From: Tannerella sp.
Lineage (GTDB): Bacteria; Bacteroidota; Bacteroidia; Bacteroidales; Tannerellaceae
NCBI GenBank assembly: GCA_031283785.1
Contig: JAITBC010000011.1
Span: 1 to 14,705 of the forward strand
Reading direction: 5' to 3'
Length of the DNA stretch: 14,705 nt
The position numbers and the translations under genes were made by a program. This document shows, piece by piece, positions 8,004 through 14,705 of the stretch. A model generated the notes under the pieces. It did no database searches. It had not been told where the DNA came from and saw nothing but the letters and a program-made list of their open reading frames with translations. Positions within the stretch are counted from its first letter, which is position 1; every line of letters starts with the position of its first letter.

Positions 8004-8027
8004 CAAAATTTCATGGAAGAAATTTTG
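8004..8027. promoter_or_regulatory. Inverted repeat between two divergent promoters, possible shared operator
   Basis: CAAAATTTC (8004-8012) and GAAATTTTG (8019-8027) are perfect 9-base arms around a 6-base centre. The element sits between the minus-strand box at 7952-7959 and the plus-strand box at 8083-8090, about 70-80 bases from each predicted start. That position fits a dimeric regulator controlling the dehydrogenase, the permease or both. It shares CAAAATTTCATG with the direct repeats at 14094-14131. Confidence 0.4.
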
Positions 8028-8082
8028 TTTCGCTCAACACGGTATTTATTTTCAAAAGTTTTCATAACTGTTTTTTTATTAT

Positions 8083-8090
8083 TATTTTTG
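8083..8090 (+). promoter_or_regulatory. -7 promoter box for the GntP-family permease
   Basis: TATTTTTG is a perfect TAnnTTTG match. TTTC at 8060-8063 is a three-of-four match to the -33 TTTG element with the standard 19-base spacer. The predicted transcription start is near 8095, about 24 bases before the ATG at 8119. Confidence 0.55.
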
Positions 8091-8118
8091 CGGAGAAACT
8101 TCTGTAAAAAAAACGTAT

Positions 8119-9468
8119 ATGTCATATTTGCCGATTTGTATATTGATGTTCAGCATTGTTTTATTGTTGTTTATAGTGTTGAAACTGAAGATTCACGCAT
8201 TCCTGTCGTTGCTGATCGTATCGGTTTTTCTGGGTATCGCTACCGGCATGCCGATGTCGTCGATACTGAACAGTATGACCGCCGGTATGAGTTCGACACT
8301 TGGTTTCGTGGCTACGGTAGTAGGTATAGGCGCCATTTTCGGACAAGTACTTGAAGCATCGGGTGGGGCGGAGTCGCTGGCACGATTTCTGCTTGTCAGG
8401 TTTGGCCGTGACAAGGCTCCGTATTCGCTTGCCATTACGGGTTTTCTGGTTGCTATTCCGGTTTTTTTGGACGTCGGTTTCATCATTCTTGCTCCCGTAC
8501 TGTATGCATTGTCGAAAGACACGAAAAAATCTTTGCTCTGCTATGCTATTCCGTTATTGGCGGGATTGGCTGTGACGCACGCCTTTATCCCGCCTACGCC
8601 AGGTCCGGTAGCAGTAGCAGAGATTATTAATGTAGATCTGGGATGGCTTATTTTTTTCGGTTTCATCATCGGCATACCTGTCACGCTGATAGCCGGCCCG
8701 CTATACGGAAAATATATCGGTAATAAGATGCATGTTGATGTACCCGACATTTTCAAAGAGCCGGATGAAATGACCGTAAAGAAATTACCGTCGTTTTGGT
8801 TGATAGCCGGGATTATTGTCATTCCACTGGCTCTGATTGTGTCAAATACGGTCTCGACCGTATGGGCAAAAGAAAACGGTATGGAAAGCGTCTTTTGGGT
8901 GCAATTATTGACATTTCTGGGACATCCGTTCATCGCCTTACTGATTGCCACTATGATTTCTATCTATGTGATCGGTATCAGGCGAGGATTTACGCCGTCT
9001 TCCATTTTGGATGTAAGCACGAAAGCCCTGGCTCCGGCCGGTTTGATTATTTTAATCACCGGCGCAGGCGGCGTTTTCAAACAGTTGCTGATAGACAGCG
9101 GCATCGGTGTGGCGCTGGCTGAAAGTTTGTCCGGGTCCGTACTGCCACCCATTGTCCTTGCCTATCTGCTGGCGCTTATCGTACGTGTGACGCAGGGATC
9201 AGCTACGGTTGCCATGATAACTTCGGCAGGAATAATGTCGCCACTGCTGGAAGCATACACACTGTCAGAACCTCATAAAGCCCTGATCGTAATCGCCATT
9301 GCTTCCGGCGCTACAGCGCTGTCACATGTCAATGACAGCGGATTCTGGCTTGTCGGAAAATATCTCGGTATGAATGAAAAGCAAACCCTTCGCTCATGGA
9401 CGGTCATGGAAACAATCATCTCCGTAGCAGGCTTTTCACTGTCGTTAGGGTTAAGTTTCTTTTTCTGA
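8119..9468 (+). CDS. GntP-family gluconate/sugar-acid:proton symporter
   Basis: This is a 449-residue polytopic inner-membrane permease of the GntP family, which imports gluconate and related sugar acids (idonate, ketogluconates, glycerate) with protons. Length matches the family (about 440-450). The protein is hydrophobic throughout, with about a dozen membrane segments. Family-typical stretches include GIGAIFGQVLEASGGAESLA (75-94), AIPVFLDVGFIILAPVL (115-131), HAFIPPTPGPVAVAEII (154-170) and the late ALSHVNDSGFWLVGKYLGM. The ATG at 8119 has its own promoter box 28 bases upstream and no in-frame rival. It is divergent from the nucleotide-sugar dehydrogenase and converges with the hybrid regulator, overlapping its 3' end by 18 bases. 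No sugar-acid catabolic gene is adjacent, so the substrate within the family is open. Confidence 0.93.
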   Translation: MSYLPICILMFSIVLLLFIVLKLKIHAFLSLLIVSVFLGIATGMPMSSILNSMTAGMSSTLGFVATVVGIGAIFGQVLEASGGAESLARFLLVRFGRDKAPYSLAITGFLVAIPVFLDVGFIILAPVLYALSKDTKKSLLCYAIPLLAGLAVTHAFIPPTPGPVAVAEIINVDLGWLIFFGFIIGIPVTLIAGPLYGKYIGNKMHVDVPDIFKEPDEMTVKKLPSFWLIAGIIVIPLALIVSNTVSTVWAKENGMESVFWVQLLTFLGHPFIALLIATMISIYVIGIRRGFTPSSILDVSTKALAPAGLIILITGAGGVFKQLLIDSGIGVALAESLSGSVLPPIVLAYLLALIVRVTQGSATVAMITSAGIMSPLLEAYTLSEPHKALIVIAIASGATALSHVNDSGFWLVGKYLGMNEKQTLRSWTVMETIISVAGFSLSLGLSFFF

Positions 9469-12400
9469 ATGCCCGTATTTCAAGTCAGATGCCCGATCCC
9501 CTTCACGTGTGAATTTGTTTCTCATTTCTGTGGGCGACATGTGGAAATGTTCCTTGAATGATTTTGTGAAATATGAAGGGCTTGAGAATCCTACCTCGTA
9601 TGCTATTTCGGAAATTGTCATGTCGGTCTCGGTGATATATTTTGTGGAAAACCGTAAGCGGGTGTTGCGTATCAGTTCACTTGGATTCAGGTCGGAGAGG
9701 ATTTTTATTTTACGGTAGAACGCAGAACGGCTCATGCCTGTTTCCCGGCAAAAGACGTCCATGTTAAGGTCAGGGTCGGTGAGGTGTTCGTTGATGAACT
9801 TGTAGATGGCGTCCATAAAACGGCTGTCTACCTGCGAGGTCGGCAGGTCGGGGAATGTGGGCGACGTTTTTTTACCGAATAGTTCCTTTAGCCGTTCGCG
9901 CGAGGCAATAAGGTTACGGATGCGCGTCACAAGCAATCCGGCATTAAACGGTTTTGTGACATAATCGTCGGCGCCGGTGTCAAATCCTTCCTGAACGTGC
10001 ATGACCGTGGCGCGTGCGGTAAGCAGGATTACAGGGATGTGTCCGGTACGGAGGTCGTTTTTCAACATTCGGCACAGCAGTATACCGTCCATTACCGGCA
10101 TCATGATATCGCTTACTATGAGGTCGGGTAAATATTCTGTCGCCATATCGAAGGCCTCTTGCCCGTTGTTTGCTTCATAAACGGAATAGAGTTTTTGAAG
10201 GTGTGACTTGATGTAATGTCGAACGTCCATGTTATCTTCCACGATTAAGACGGAACATGTCAAGTCCTGTTTCGGATGTATATCCTGATATGTATCGGAA
10301 CCTTCGGGTATCATATAATGGCTCGGATCTTCGCTGTTCCTGAACGAAGTATCGACGTCGCATTCCTTCAGATGCGTTTTTCCCAAAGGCAGTGCGACGC
10401 GAAATACGGCTCCCGCCGTGTGCATGTCGGTCGTATTGTCGGCCCAGATGACGCCGTGATGCAATTCGACGACGCCTTTGCAGAGATTCAATCCGATGCC
10501 GGTGCCGAACGGCTGTGATATCTGCGCTTTCGGGTGACGTACCTGATAGAAGGGATCGAAAATCTTTTCCAGTTCCTGTTCCGGAATACCCTGTCCGGTA
10601 TCGCTTACCGTTATCATCGCAAAATCGTGTATGACGGAAGATGCGAAAATGTCTTTTCTGTTATCGAACGCCGCCTTCAGTTCGGATAATTTCCACAACG
10701 AGAGGGAGAGGGTTATCCGTCCGCCGTCGGGTGTATTTTTGAAGGCGTTGGACAGGAGATTGAACAATACTTTTTCCAACAAATCGCGGTCGTACCACAA
10801 ATGTAATTCTTCCATACTGCATTCCAACCGCAGGTAGATATTCCTGTTACGCGCAAGGCAGTTGAAAGCCGTAAAGATTTCGTTCGTAAACTTCACGATA
10901 TTCCCTTCCGCCGCACGAAGTCGCAGATGTCCGGATTCTTTCTTGCGGAAATCCATCAATTGGTTTACCGTGTAGAGAAGCCTTCCGGCATTTTTATAGA
11001 TCAGTTTCAACGTCTCATGCAACGACGGTGAAAGATGGTTGTTTTGCAGTATTTCTTCCAGCGGATTGAGGATCAGAGTGAGCGGTGTGCGCAGTTCATG
11101 CGAAAAGTTGGTGAACAGGTTGATCTTCGTCCGGTGCAGTTCTTCCATCTTTTCCTTTTCCATCTGTTCGATACGTATATTCGTCTCTAACCGGTTTTTG
11201 ATTCGCGCATAGCGTACAATGAGCAGCAGTCCGGTCGTAAAAGCCGTCAGATACAGTGTCCATGCCCACCAGGTATTCCACGGCGGCTGACTGATGCGTA
11301 CATGTATGGCTGTGGGGTGAGAGTTCCATACGCCGTCGTTGTTTGAACCTTTAACGAGGAAGGTATAGTCGCCAGGGGGTATGTTCGTATAATAAGCTAC
11401 ACGTCTTTTACCGACATAATTCCATTCACGGTCGAAGCCTTCGAGTTTGTAGGCATACTGGTTTTGTTGTGGATAAATGAAGTTGAGAGCGCTAAATTCG
11501 ACAGTCATGTTTGACTGTTTGTGAGTAAGATTGAGGGTCGGAGTACCGTCCGTTTCGCGGTTGTTGACTGATATTTTGGTAATCAATACGGGCGGGATGT
11601 AACTGTTTTCACGTATTTGGTATGGACGGAAGGATACGAAGCCGTTGTTACCGCCGAAAAACACTTCGTTATCTGCGGTGACGATGCCGGAGCCGGGCGT
11701 AAACTCGGCGATGAAGATGCCGTTGTTTTTATCGAAGTTTGCGAACGTTTTTGTGACGGGATCGAAACAGGATATTCCGTCGTCAGTACTTAGCCATAAT
11801 TTACCGTCACGGTCTTCAAGCAACGAATAGACGGTTTCGTTCGCCAGTCCATGCTGTCGTCCGAAATTCTCGAAACTTCCGGAAGTACGGTCTAAACGGC
11901 TTATACCGCCTCCGAACGTACTTGCCCAGATGTCGCCGTTACGCGTTTTGCAGAGCGACGTAATTCTTTTATAAGCGGCAGGGCTGTTGTTGTACGGGTC
12001 TGCGTGCTGCAGCGAGCGTACTGTTCCGGAATGTGTATCGTAGAGGTGTATGCCTCCGCTGGAGGTGGCGATGTAGAAGACACCGGGACTGTCTTCCAGA
12101 ATACACCGTACGTTCGACGGCCTGAACGTCTGTCCGCCCTGCAACGGAAGAGGATGCACAAATTCATCGCCCAAGGTCATGTATCCTAACGAATTACTGC
12201 CGCTCGCGCCGATCCATAAACTGCCGCACAGGTCTTTGAAGACGACGTAGTGAACCGATCCCCATGGAGGCGAGACGCTGCGTACAAACTTGCGGCTTGA
12301 GACGTCGAACAGGTATACGTTGCCGTTCGTCGCGCCTGTCCATAGTTTGTCGTTTTCGAGGAAGAGCGATTTGACGATATTTGTACTGAACGATCTCTCC

Positions 12401-13578
12401 GTCGCTCCGGGAAGCAAATAATAGTGATACGACCTGTGTTTTCTGTCGAAGAAAAGCAATCCTCCTCCTTCGGTACCGATCCATATCCCGGATTCATGTT
12501 CAACGATCGGTCCGACGATGCCGAAAAGCGTATGCCCTGCATCGCCGGGATCATGAAAGCGGAAACACTGATTATACGGACTGTAATAACTCACCCCTCC
12601 CGAATAGGTTCCTGCCCAGAGCGTCCCGGCACGGTCGCAAAAAACGGAATAGACGGAAAAATTATTCATCATCGTCATAGCGCCCGAACGGTCGCCCTCG
12701 ACAGAGATAAACCTGCATTTTTGTTCATCATAACGGTTAAGGCCGCCGAAACTGCCGACGATGATGTTGCCCTCCATGTCCTGCTCGATGCAGCGGATAT
12801 TGAGATGATTCAATCCGTCGTCTCTTCCGAAGCGTAAAAAACGGTCGTTTTCGACGTCGTGCATATATACGCCGTTTTGGTAGAATCCCGTCCACATTCG
12901 TCCTTTGGAATCGCAAAATAAAGCAGAAATCCTGTCACTGACGGCGTTCTGCGGATGCCGTACGATACTCGAACATGAGGGGTCATAAACGTACAAACCG
13001 CGTTCAGTACCGATCCACAGGTTTTTATCACGGTCTTCCGCCAGAGCGAATATGGAGGCATCGGAAAGCAGGCCGTCAAATGAGTATCGCTCAAAATTAT
13101 CCGTTTCCGGAATGTAACGGTTAAGCCCGTGCATTGATCCGACCCACAAGTCGCCACGATGGTCGCGAAACAAACAAAGGATGTTATCGTTAGATATCGT
13201 CGAGAGATTATCCGAGGAGTGATAATACTGGACAAAATGTCGTGTGCCGTCATCATACCTGTTCAATCCCTTGTGCGTTCCTACCCACAGCCGGTTTCGT
13301 CCGTCTTCGGCGATACATTCTACATATCCGTTGCTGATATGCCTGTCGGCATCCGATTCACGGAAGATTTCAAAACTGTATCCGTCGTATTTGTTCAGTC
13401 CGTTACGCGTGCCAAACCACATAAATCCCTTCTGATCCTGAAAGATAGCCATGACGGAAAGTTGTGACAAGCCGTCATCAACGGACAGGTGCTCGAACTG
13501 AACCCCCGTACTTTGCGATGAGACCTGTCGGAAGCATGAGGCAAACAGTATCAGAAGAGTGAAAGCATGTATTTTCAT
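9451..13578 (-). CDS. Hybrid two-component system sensor/regulator (HTCS), SusC/D-locus type
   Basis: This is a 1375-residue one-protein signalling system that senses oligosaccharides in the periplasm and activates a polysaccharide utilization locus. Numbered from the ATG at 13578: signal peptide 1-22; two-component regulator propeller repeats from about 25 to 660 (recurrent WxGT.xGLxRYD motifs such as MWFGTRNGLNKYD and LWVGTHKGLNRYD), expected to form twin seven-bladed propellers; Y_Y_Y domain about 685-762; one membrane helix 771-791. The HisKA domain follows, with FSHELRTP and phosphorylated His827. The ATPase has an N box near 933-953, DTGQGIP near 993 and GTGIGL near 1025. The receiver has VLIVEDN, phospho-acceptor Asp1157 and Lys1209. 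An AraC-type helix-turn-helix closes the protein (about 1266-1356). All catalytic residues examined are present. The start could be the ATG at 13584; a TTG at 13605 lies inside the promoter box. Divergent from the SusC-like receptor, its probable target. Confidence 0.95.
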   Translation of the reverse strand: MKIHAFTLLILFASCFRQVSSQSTGVQFEHLSVDDGLSQLSVMAIFQDQKGFMWFGTRNGLNKYDGYSFEIFRESDADRHISNGYVECIAEDGRNRLWVGTHKGLNRYDDGTRHFVQYYHSSDNLSTISNDNILCLFRDHRGDLWVGSMHGLNRYIPETDNFERYSFDGLLSDASIFALAEDRDKNLWIGTERGLYVYDPSCSSIVRHPQNAVSDRISALFCDSKGRMWTGFYQNGVYMHDVENDRFLRFGRDDGLNHLNIRCIEQDMEGNIIVGSFGGLNRYDEQKCRFISVEGDRSGAMTMMNNFSVYSVFCDRAGTLWAGTYSGGVSYYSPYNQCFRFHDPGDAGHTLFGIVGPIVEHESGIWIGTEGGGLLFFDRKHRSYHYYLLPGATERSFSTNIVKSLFLENDKLWTGATNGNVYLFDVSSRKFVRSVSPPWGSVHYVVFKDLCGSLWIGASGSNSLGYMTLGDEFVHPLPLQGGQTFRPSNVRCILEDSPGVFYIATSSGGIHLYDTHSGTVRSLQHADPYNNSPAAYKRITSLCKTRNGDIWASTFGGGISRLDRTSGSFENFGRQHGLANETVYSLLEDRDGKLWLSTDDGISCFDPVTKTFANFDKNNGIFIAEFTPGSGIVTADNEVFFGGNNGFVSFRPYQIRENSYIPPVLITKISVNNRETDGTPTLNLTHKQSNMTVEFSALNFIYPQQNQYAYKLEGFDREWNYVGKRRVAYYTNIPPGDYTFLVKGSNNDGVWNSHPTAIHVRISQPPWNTWWAWTLYLTAFTTGLLLIVRYARIKNRLETNIRIEQMEKEKMEELHRTKINLFTNFSHELRTPLTLILNPLEEILQNNHLSPSLHETLKLIYKNAGRLLYTVNQLMDFRKKESGHLRLRAAEGNIVKFTNEIFTAFNCLARNRNIYLRLECSMEELHLWYDRDLLEKVLFNLLSNAFKNTPDGGRITLSLSLWKLSELKAAFDNRKDIFASSVIHDFAMITVSDTGQGIPEQELEKIFDPFYQVRHPKAQISQPFGTGIGLNLCKGVVELHHGVIWADNTTDMHTAGAVFRVALPLGKTHLKECDVDTSFRNSEDPSHYMIPEGSDTYQDIHPKQDLTCSVLIVEDNMDVRHYIKSHLQKLYSVYEANNGQEAFDMATEYLPDLIVSDIMMPVMDGILLCRMLKNDLRTGHIPVILLTARATVMHVQEGFDTGADDYVTKPFNAGLLVTRIRNLIASRERLKELFGKKTSPTFPDLPTSQVDSRFMDAIYKFINEHLTDPDLNMDVFCRETGMSRSAFYRKIKILSDLNPSELIRNTRLRFSTKYITETDMTISEIAYEVGFSSPSYFTKSFKEHFHMSPTEMRNKFTREGDRASDLKYGHSEKET

Positions 13579-13602
13579 CAGCATTACGGTTATATTTTGA
13601 CG

Positions 13603-13610
13603 CAAAAATA
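13603..13610 (-). promoter_or_regulatory. -7 promoter box for the hybrid two-component regulator
   Basis: The minus strand reads TATTTTTG, a perfect TAnnTTTG match, identical to the permease box at 8083. Transcription should begin near 13598, giving a leader of about 20 bases. No convincing -33 TTTG was found at 19 bases upstream. Confidence 0.5.
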
Positions 13611-13649
13611 ATAAAATTTCCGGTAACAGCCCTGATGTACCCCCCTAAA

Positions 13650-13966
13650 TTACTTTTTATCAATGAAAGTGACGACGCTTTCCGCGTCGTCTGTGTCCTG
13701 CAGCAGCCATGATATTAACATTTTTGACGTTAGAATAAACATTATTGCCGCAAAAATGGAAATGGTTAAATCTTTTTTTGAGGCGCTATGAGAAATATCC
13801 GGCCCTTCGATAGAGGAAGAAATCTTAGCCTTTCAAGCCGTAGTTTTCTTTTCTGCAAGGGCAGCTTCCTTTTCGGCAATAATCCAAGTCCTTGTTCTGC
13901 CTGATACGTTCTTCGATGCGAAAATGTTCCGATTGCCGACAGTGCCACTGTTAGAATATCTTTCAT
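13650..13966 (-). pseudogene. Probable decayed gene for a small single-pass membrane protein
   Basis: I do not recognise the family. On the minus strand, protein-like stretches sit in successive frames. An ATG at 13966 begins MKDILTVALSAIGTF. Near 13920 the adjacent frame reads RIEERIRQNKDLDY. A third frame reads IIAEKEAALAEKKTTA, stops at a TGA (13833-13835), and then in the same frame continues with KAKISSSIEGPDISHS, a hydrophobic run LTISIFAAIMFILT, and a tail QDTDDAESVVTFIDKK ending in TAA at 13650-13652. Read together they would be about 100 residues: a short charged helical part, one membrane helix and an acidic tail, broken by two frameshifts and one nonsense codon. An upstream short frame ends in TGA overlapping this ATG. 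The reading rests on amino-acid texture only, so it could be non-coding sequence. Confidence 0.3.
13671..13691. repeat. Perfect 8-bp stem-loop
   Basis: GACGACGC (13671-13678) and GCGTCGTC (13684-13691) are perfect arms around TTTCC. It lies at the end of the possible pseudogene and about 60 bases upstream of the regulator's promoter box. Neither side has a long T run, so it is not a standard terminator. Confidence 0.5.
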
Positions 13967-14093
13967 GATTGCCAAGTGGTATCGTAACGCATCCGATTAT
14001 TTATACTGCTATCAGGAATTGTTGCAGCATATTTCCGCATGCCTCTTTCGGACTTCATGACAAAAAAGTACACGCAGACGTTACATTTTTATA

Positions 14094-14131
14094 TAATAGG
14101 GACAAAATTTCATGTAATTGGGACAAAATTT
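14094..14131 (+). promoter_or_regulatory. Tandem 17-base direct repeats, likely binding site of the AraC-type hybrid regulator
   Basis: TAATAGGGACAAAATTT (14094-14110) and TAATTGGGACAAAATTT (14115-14131) match at 16 of 17 positions and are spaced 21 bases start to start, two helical turns. The second copy ends 25 bases before the perfect -7 box at 14157. In E. coli, AraC binds 17-base half-sites araI1 and araI2, 21 bases apart, just upstream of or overlapping -35. The divergent gene encodes an AraC-type DNA-binding regulator, so this is the best candidate for its target. The repeat is seen directly; the binding partner is inferred. Confidence 0.65.
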
Positions 14132-14156
14132 ATATTCTGCCATATCGTAATCGGAA

Positions 14157-14164
14157 TAATTTTG
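14157..14164 (+). promoter_or_regulatory. -7 promoter box for the SusC-like receptor
   Basis: TAATTTTG is a perfect TAnnTTTG match. There is only a poor -33 match (TCTG at 14136-14139), as expected for a promoter that depends on an activator bound just upstream at 14094-14131. Transcription should begin near 14170, leaving a leader of about 175 bases to the ATG at 14345. Confidence 0.55.
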
Positions 14165-14228
14165 CTGTCGCTAATTGATTATATATAACATATATGATAC
14201 CAAATTGTGTGTCCGTCCCGTTATGGCG

Positions 14229-14295
14229 TGTTTTCAAACAGTCAGTCGTACAGACCCCGGTTGCCGGTGAAATTTATCTTGTCTGTTTTAAAACA
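14229..14295 (+). promoter_or_regulatory. Structured leader segment of the SusC-like receptor transcript
   Basis: ACAGAC (14250-14255) pairs perfectly with GTCTGT (14281-14286), enclosing a second stem CCGG/CCGG (14257-14260 with 14264-14267) with a TTG loop. Flanking or overlapping it are two related palindromes: TGTTTTCAAACA (14229-14240) and TGTTTTAAAACA (14284-14295, perfect). The second overlaps the 3' arm of the outer stem, so the structures compete. Post-transcriptional control by a small RNA or protein is possible but speculative. Confidence 0.35.
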
Positions 14296-14344
14296 ATACG
14301 TCTTTAGAGAAAATAGATAGTAAATTATAATAATCCGTTAAATT

Positions 14345-14705
14345 ATGAATGTTATATGTTATAAACAGAAAAAAGAAGCCTTTTATGAGCGTACGGTCGA
14401 GCGGTCGTGGAGGATGTTGTTCGTATGTTTACTCTTGTCTGCGAGTTGTACGGTAACGGCGCAGATCAGTGTTTCCGGCACTGTGACCGAAGCCGGCGGC
14501 GACCCGTTACCGGGGGTAAACATCACGGTAAAAGGTGTGCCGACAGGCGTAATGACCGATATAGACGGGAAATACGCAATCTCCGTGCCTGCAGAAAAGT
14601 CTGTATTGATATTTTCTTATATCGGTTATACCGCCCGTGAGATCGCTGTCGGTTCAAAGAGGCAGATAGACGTCATCTTGCTTGAAAGCGCTACGGAGCT
14701 TGATG
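14345..14705 (+). CDS. SusC/RagA-type TonB-dependent outer-membrane receptor, N-terminal part (cut by window end)
   Basis: Only the first 120 codons are in the window; the frame is open to the end. SusC-type proteins are about 1000-residue TonB-dependent barrels that, with a SusD lipoprotein, import oligosaccharides across the outer membrane. Residues 1-23 form a basic N-terminal extension common in this family, and 24-39 (MLFVCLLLSASCTVTA, then Q) form the signal-peptide core. Residues about 42-118 are a carboxypeptidase-D-like regulatory domain: ISVSGTVTEAGG, LPGVNITVKG, TGVMTDIDGKYAISV, FSYIGYTAREI and the closing VILLESATELD that leads to the TonB-plug region. The ATG at 14345 is chosen because it is the first in-frame Met; an ATG at 14414 would start directly at the signal peptide. 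The tandem operator and promoter box upstream suggest control by the divergent hybrid regulator. Confidence 0.92.
   Translation, partial: MNVICYKQKKEAFYERTVERSWRMLFVCLLLSASCTVTAQISVSGTVTEAGGDPLPGVNITVKGVPTGVMTDIDGKYAISVPAEKSVLIFSYIGYTAREIAVGSKRQIDVILLESATELD

Noticed and set aside
13663..13713. A 16-residue, very basic peptide frame (MAAAGHRRRGKRRHFH) on the minus strand
   Set aside because: It arises from the GACGACGC/GCGTCGTC inverted repeat read in one frame, and another frame over the same bases looks more like a real protein tail.
13766..13975. Minus-strand frame as an intact 69-residue protein
   Set aside because: After about 15 plausible residues the translation becomes an unlikely Lys/Arg/Leu-rich string, while neighbouring frames become protein-like; a frameshifted remnant is the better explanation.
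13969..14178. Plus-strand frame between regulator and receptor
   Set aside because: It has no recognisable domain and runs through the tandem operator and the receptor's promoter box, which explain the sequence better.
14407..14640. Plus-strand open frame near the window end
   Set aside because: It is out of frame with the SusC-like coding sequence that starts at 14345 and has clear family motifs; this frame is its shadow.
1..14705. CRISPR arrays, tRNA or rRNA genes, insertion sequences
   Set aside because: No regularly spaced repeats, cloverleaf or rRNA-like segments, transposase motifs or terminal inverted repeats with target duplications were seen.

Overview
The window looks like chromosomal DNA of a Bacteroidales gut-type bacterium (Bacteroides, Parabacteroides or a relative). 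The evidence is: a hybrid two-component regulator (sensor, kinase, receiver and AraC output in one protein), the start of a SusC/RagA-type TonB-dependent receptor, a secreted GH38 mannosidase with an F5/8-type C domain, and the Bacteroidetes promoter signature TAnnTTTG, which occurs as a perfect match upstream of five of the seven genes. Start codons are generally not preceded by strong Shine-Dalgarno sequences, as is usual in this phylum.

Left part (1-6600, plus strand). A promoter and an unusual hairpin leader precede a very large secreted enzyme (142-4434). It joins a basic-secretory-protein-type metallopeptidase domain, a complete GH38 alpha-mannosidase and a C-terminal F5/8-type C domain, and so looks built to attack mannosylated glycoproteins. 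After a C-rich hairpin comes a YfbK-type von Willebrand A lipoprotein (4642-6210). It is followed 8 bases later by the fluoride channel gene crcB (6219-6593), probably in the same transcript.

Middle (6650-9470). A minus-strand nucleotide-sugar dehydrogenase of the WecC/TviB/WbpA type (6653-7921) is divergent from a GntP-family gluconate-type permease (8119-9468). The 197-base region between them holds two oppositely facing TAnnTTTG boxes, with a 9-bp-arm inverted repeat between them.

Right part (9451-14705). The hybrid two-component regulator (9451-13578, minus) overlaps the permease tail-to-tail by 18 bases and is divergent from the SusC-like receptor (14345 onward, cut by the window end). 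The 766-base region between regulator and receptor contains the regulator's own promoter, a probable decayed small membrane-protein gene (13650-13966), and a striking pair of 17-base direct repeats spaced 21 bases apart (14094-14131). The repeats end 25 bases before a perfect TAnnTTTG box (14157-14164). This matches the layout expected for an AraC-type activator site. A predicted leader of about 175 bases with stem-loop potential then leads to the receptor. The simplest reading is a polysaccharide utilization locus that begins at 14345 and is controlled by the 9451-13578 regulator.

Most promising for novelty: the peptidase-mannosidase fusion, the tandem operator in front of the receptor, and a 12-base word shared between that operator and the inverted repeat in front of the permease. 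No rRNA, tRNA, CRISPR array or intact insertion sequence was seen.
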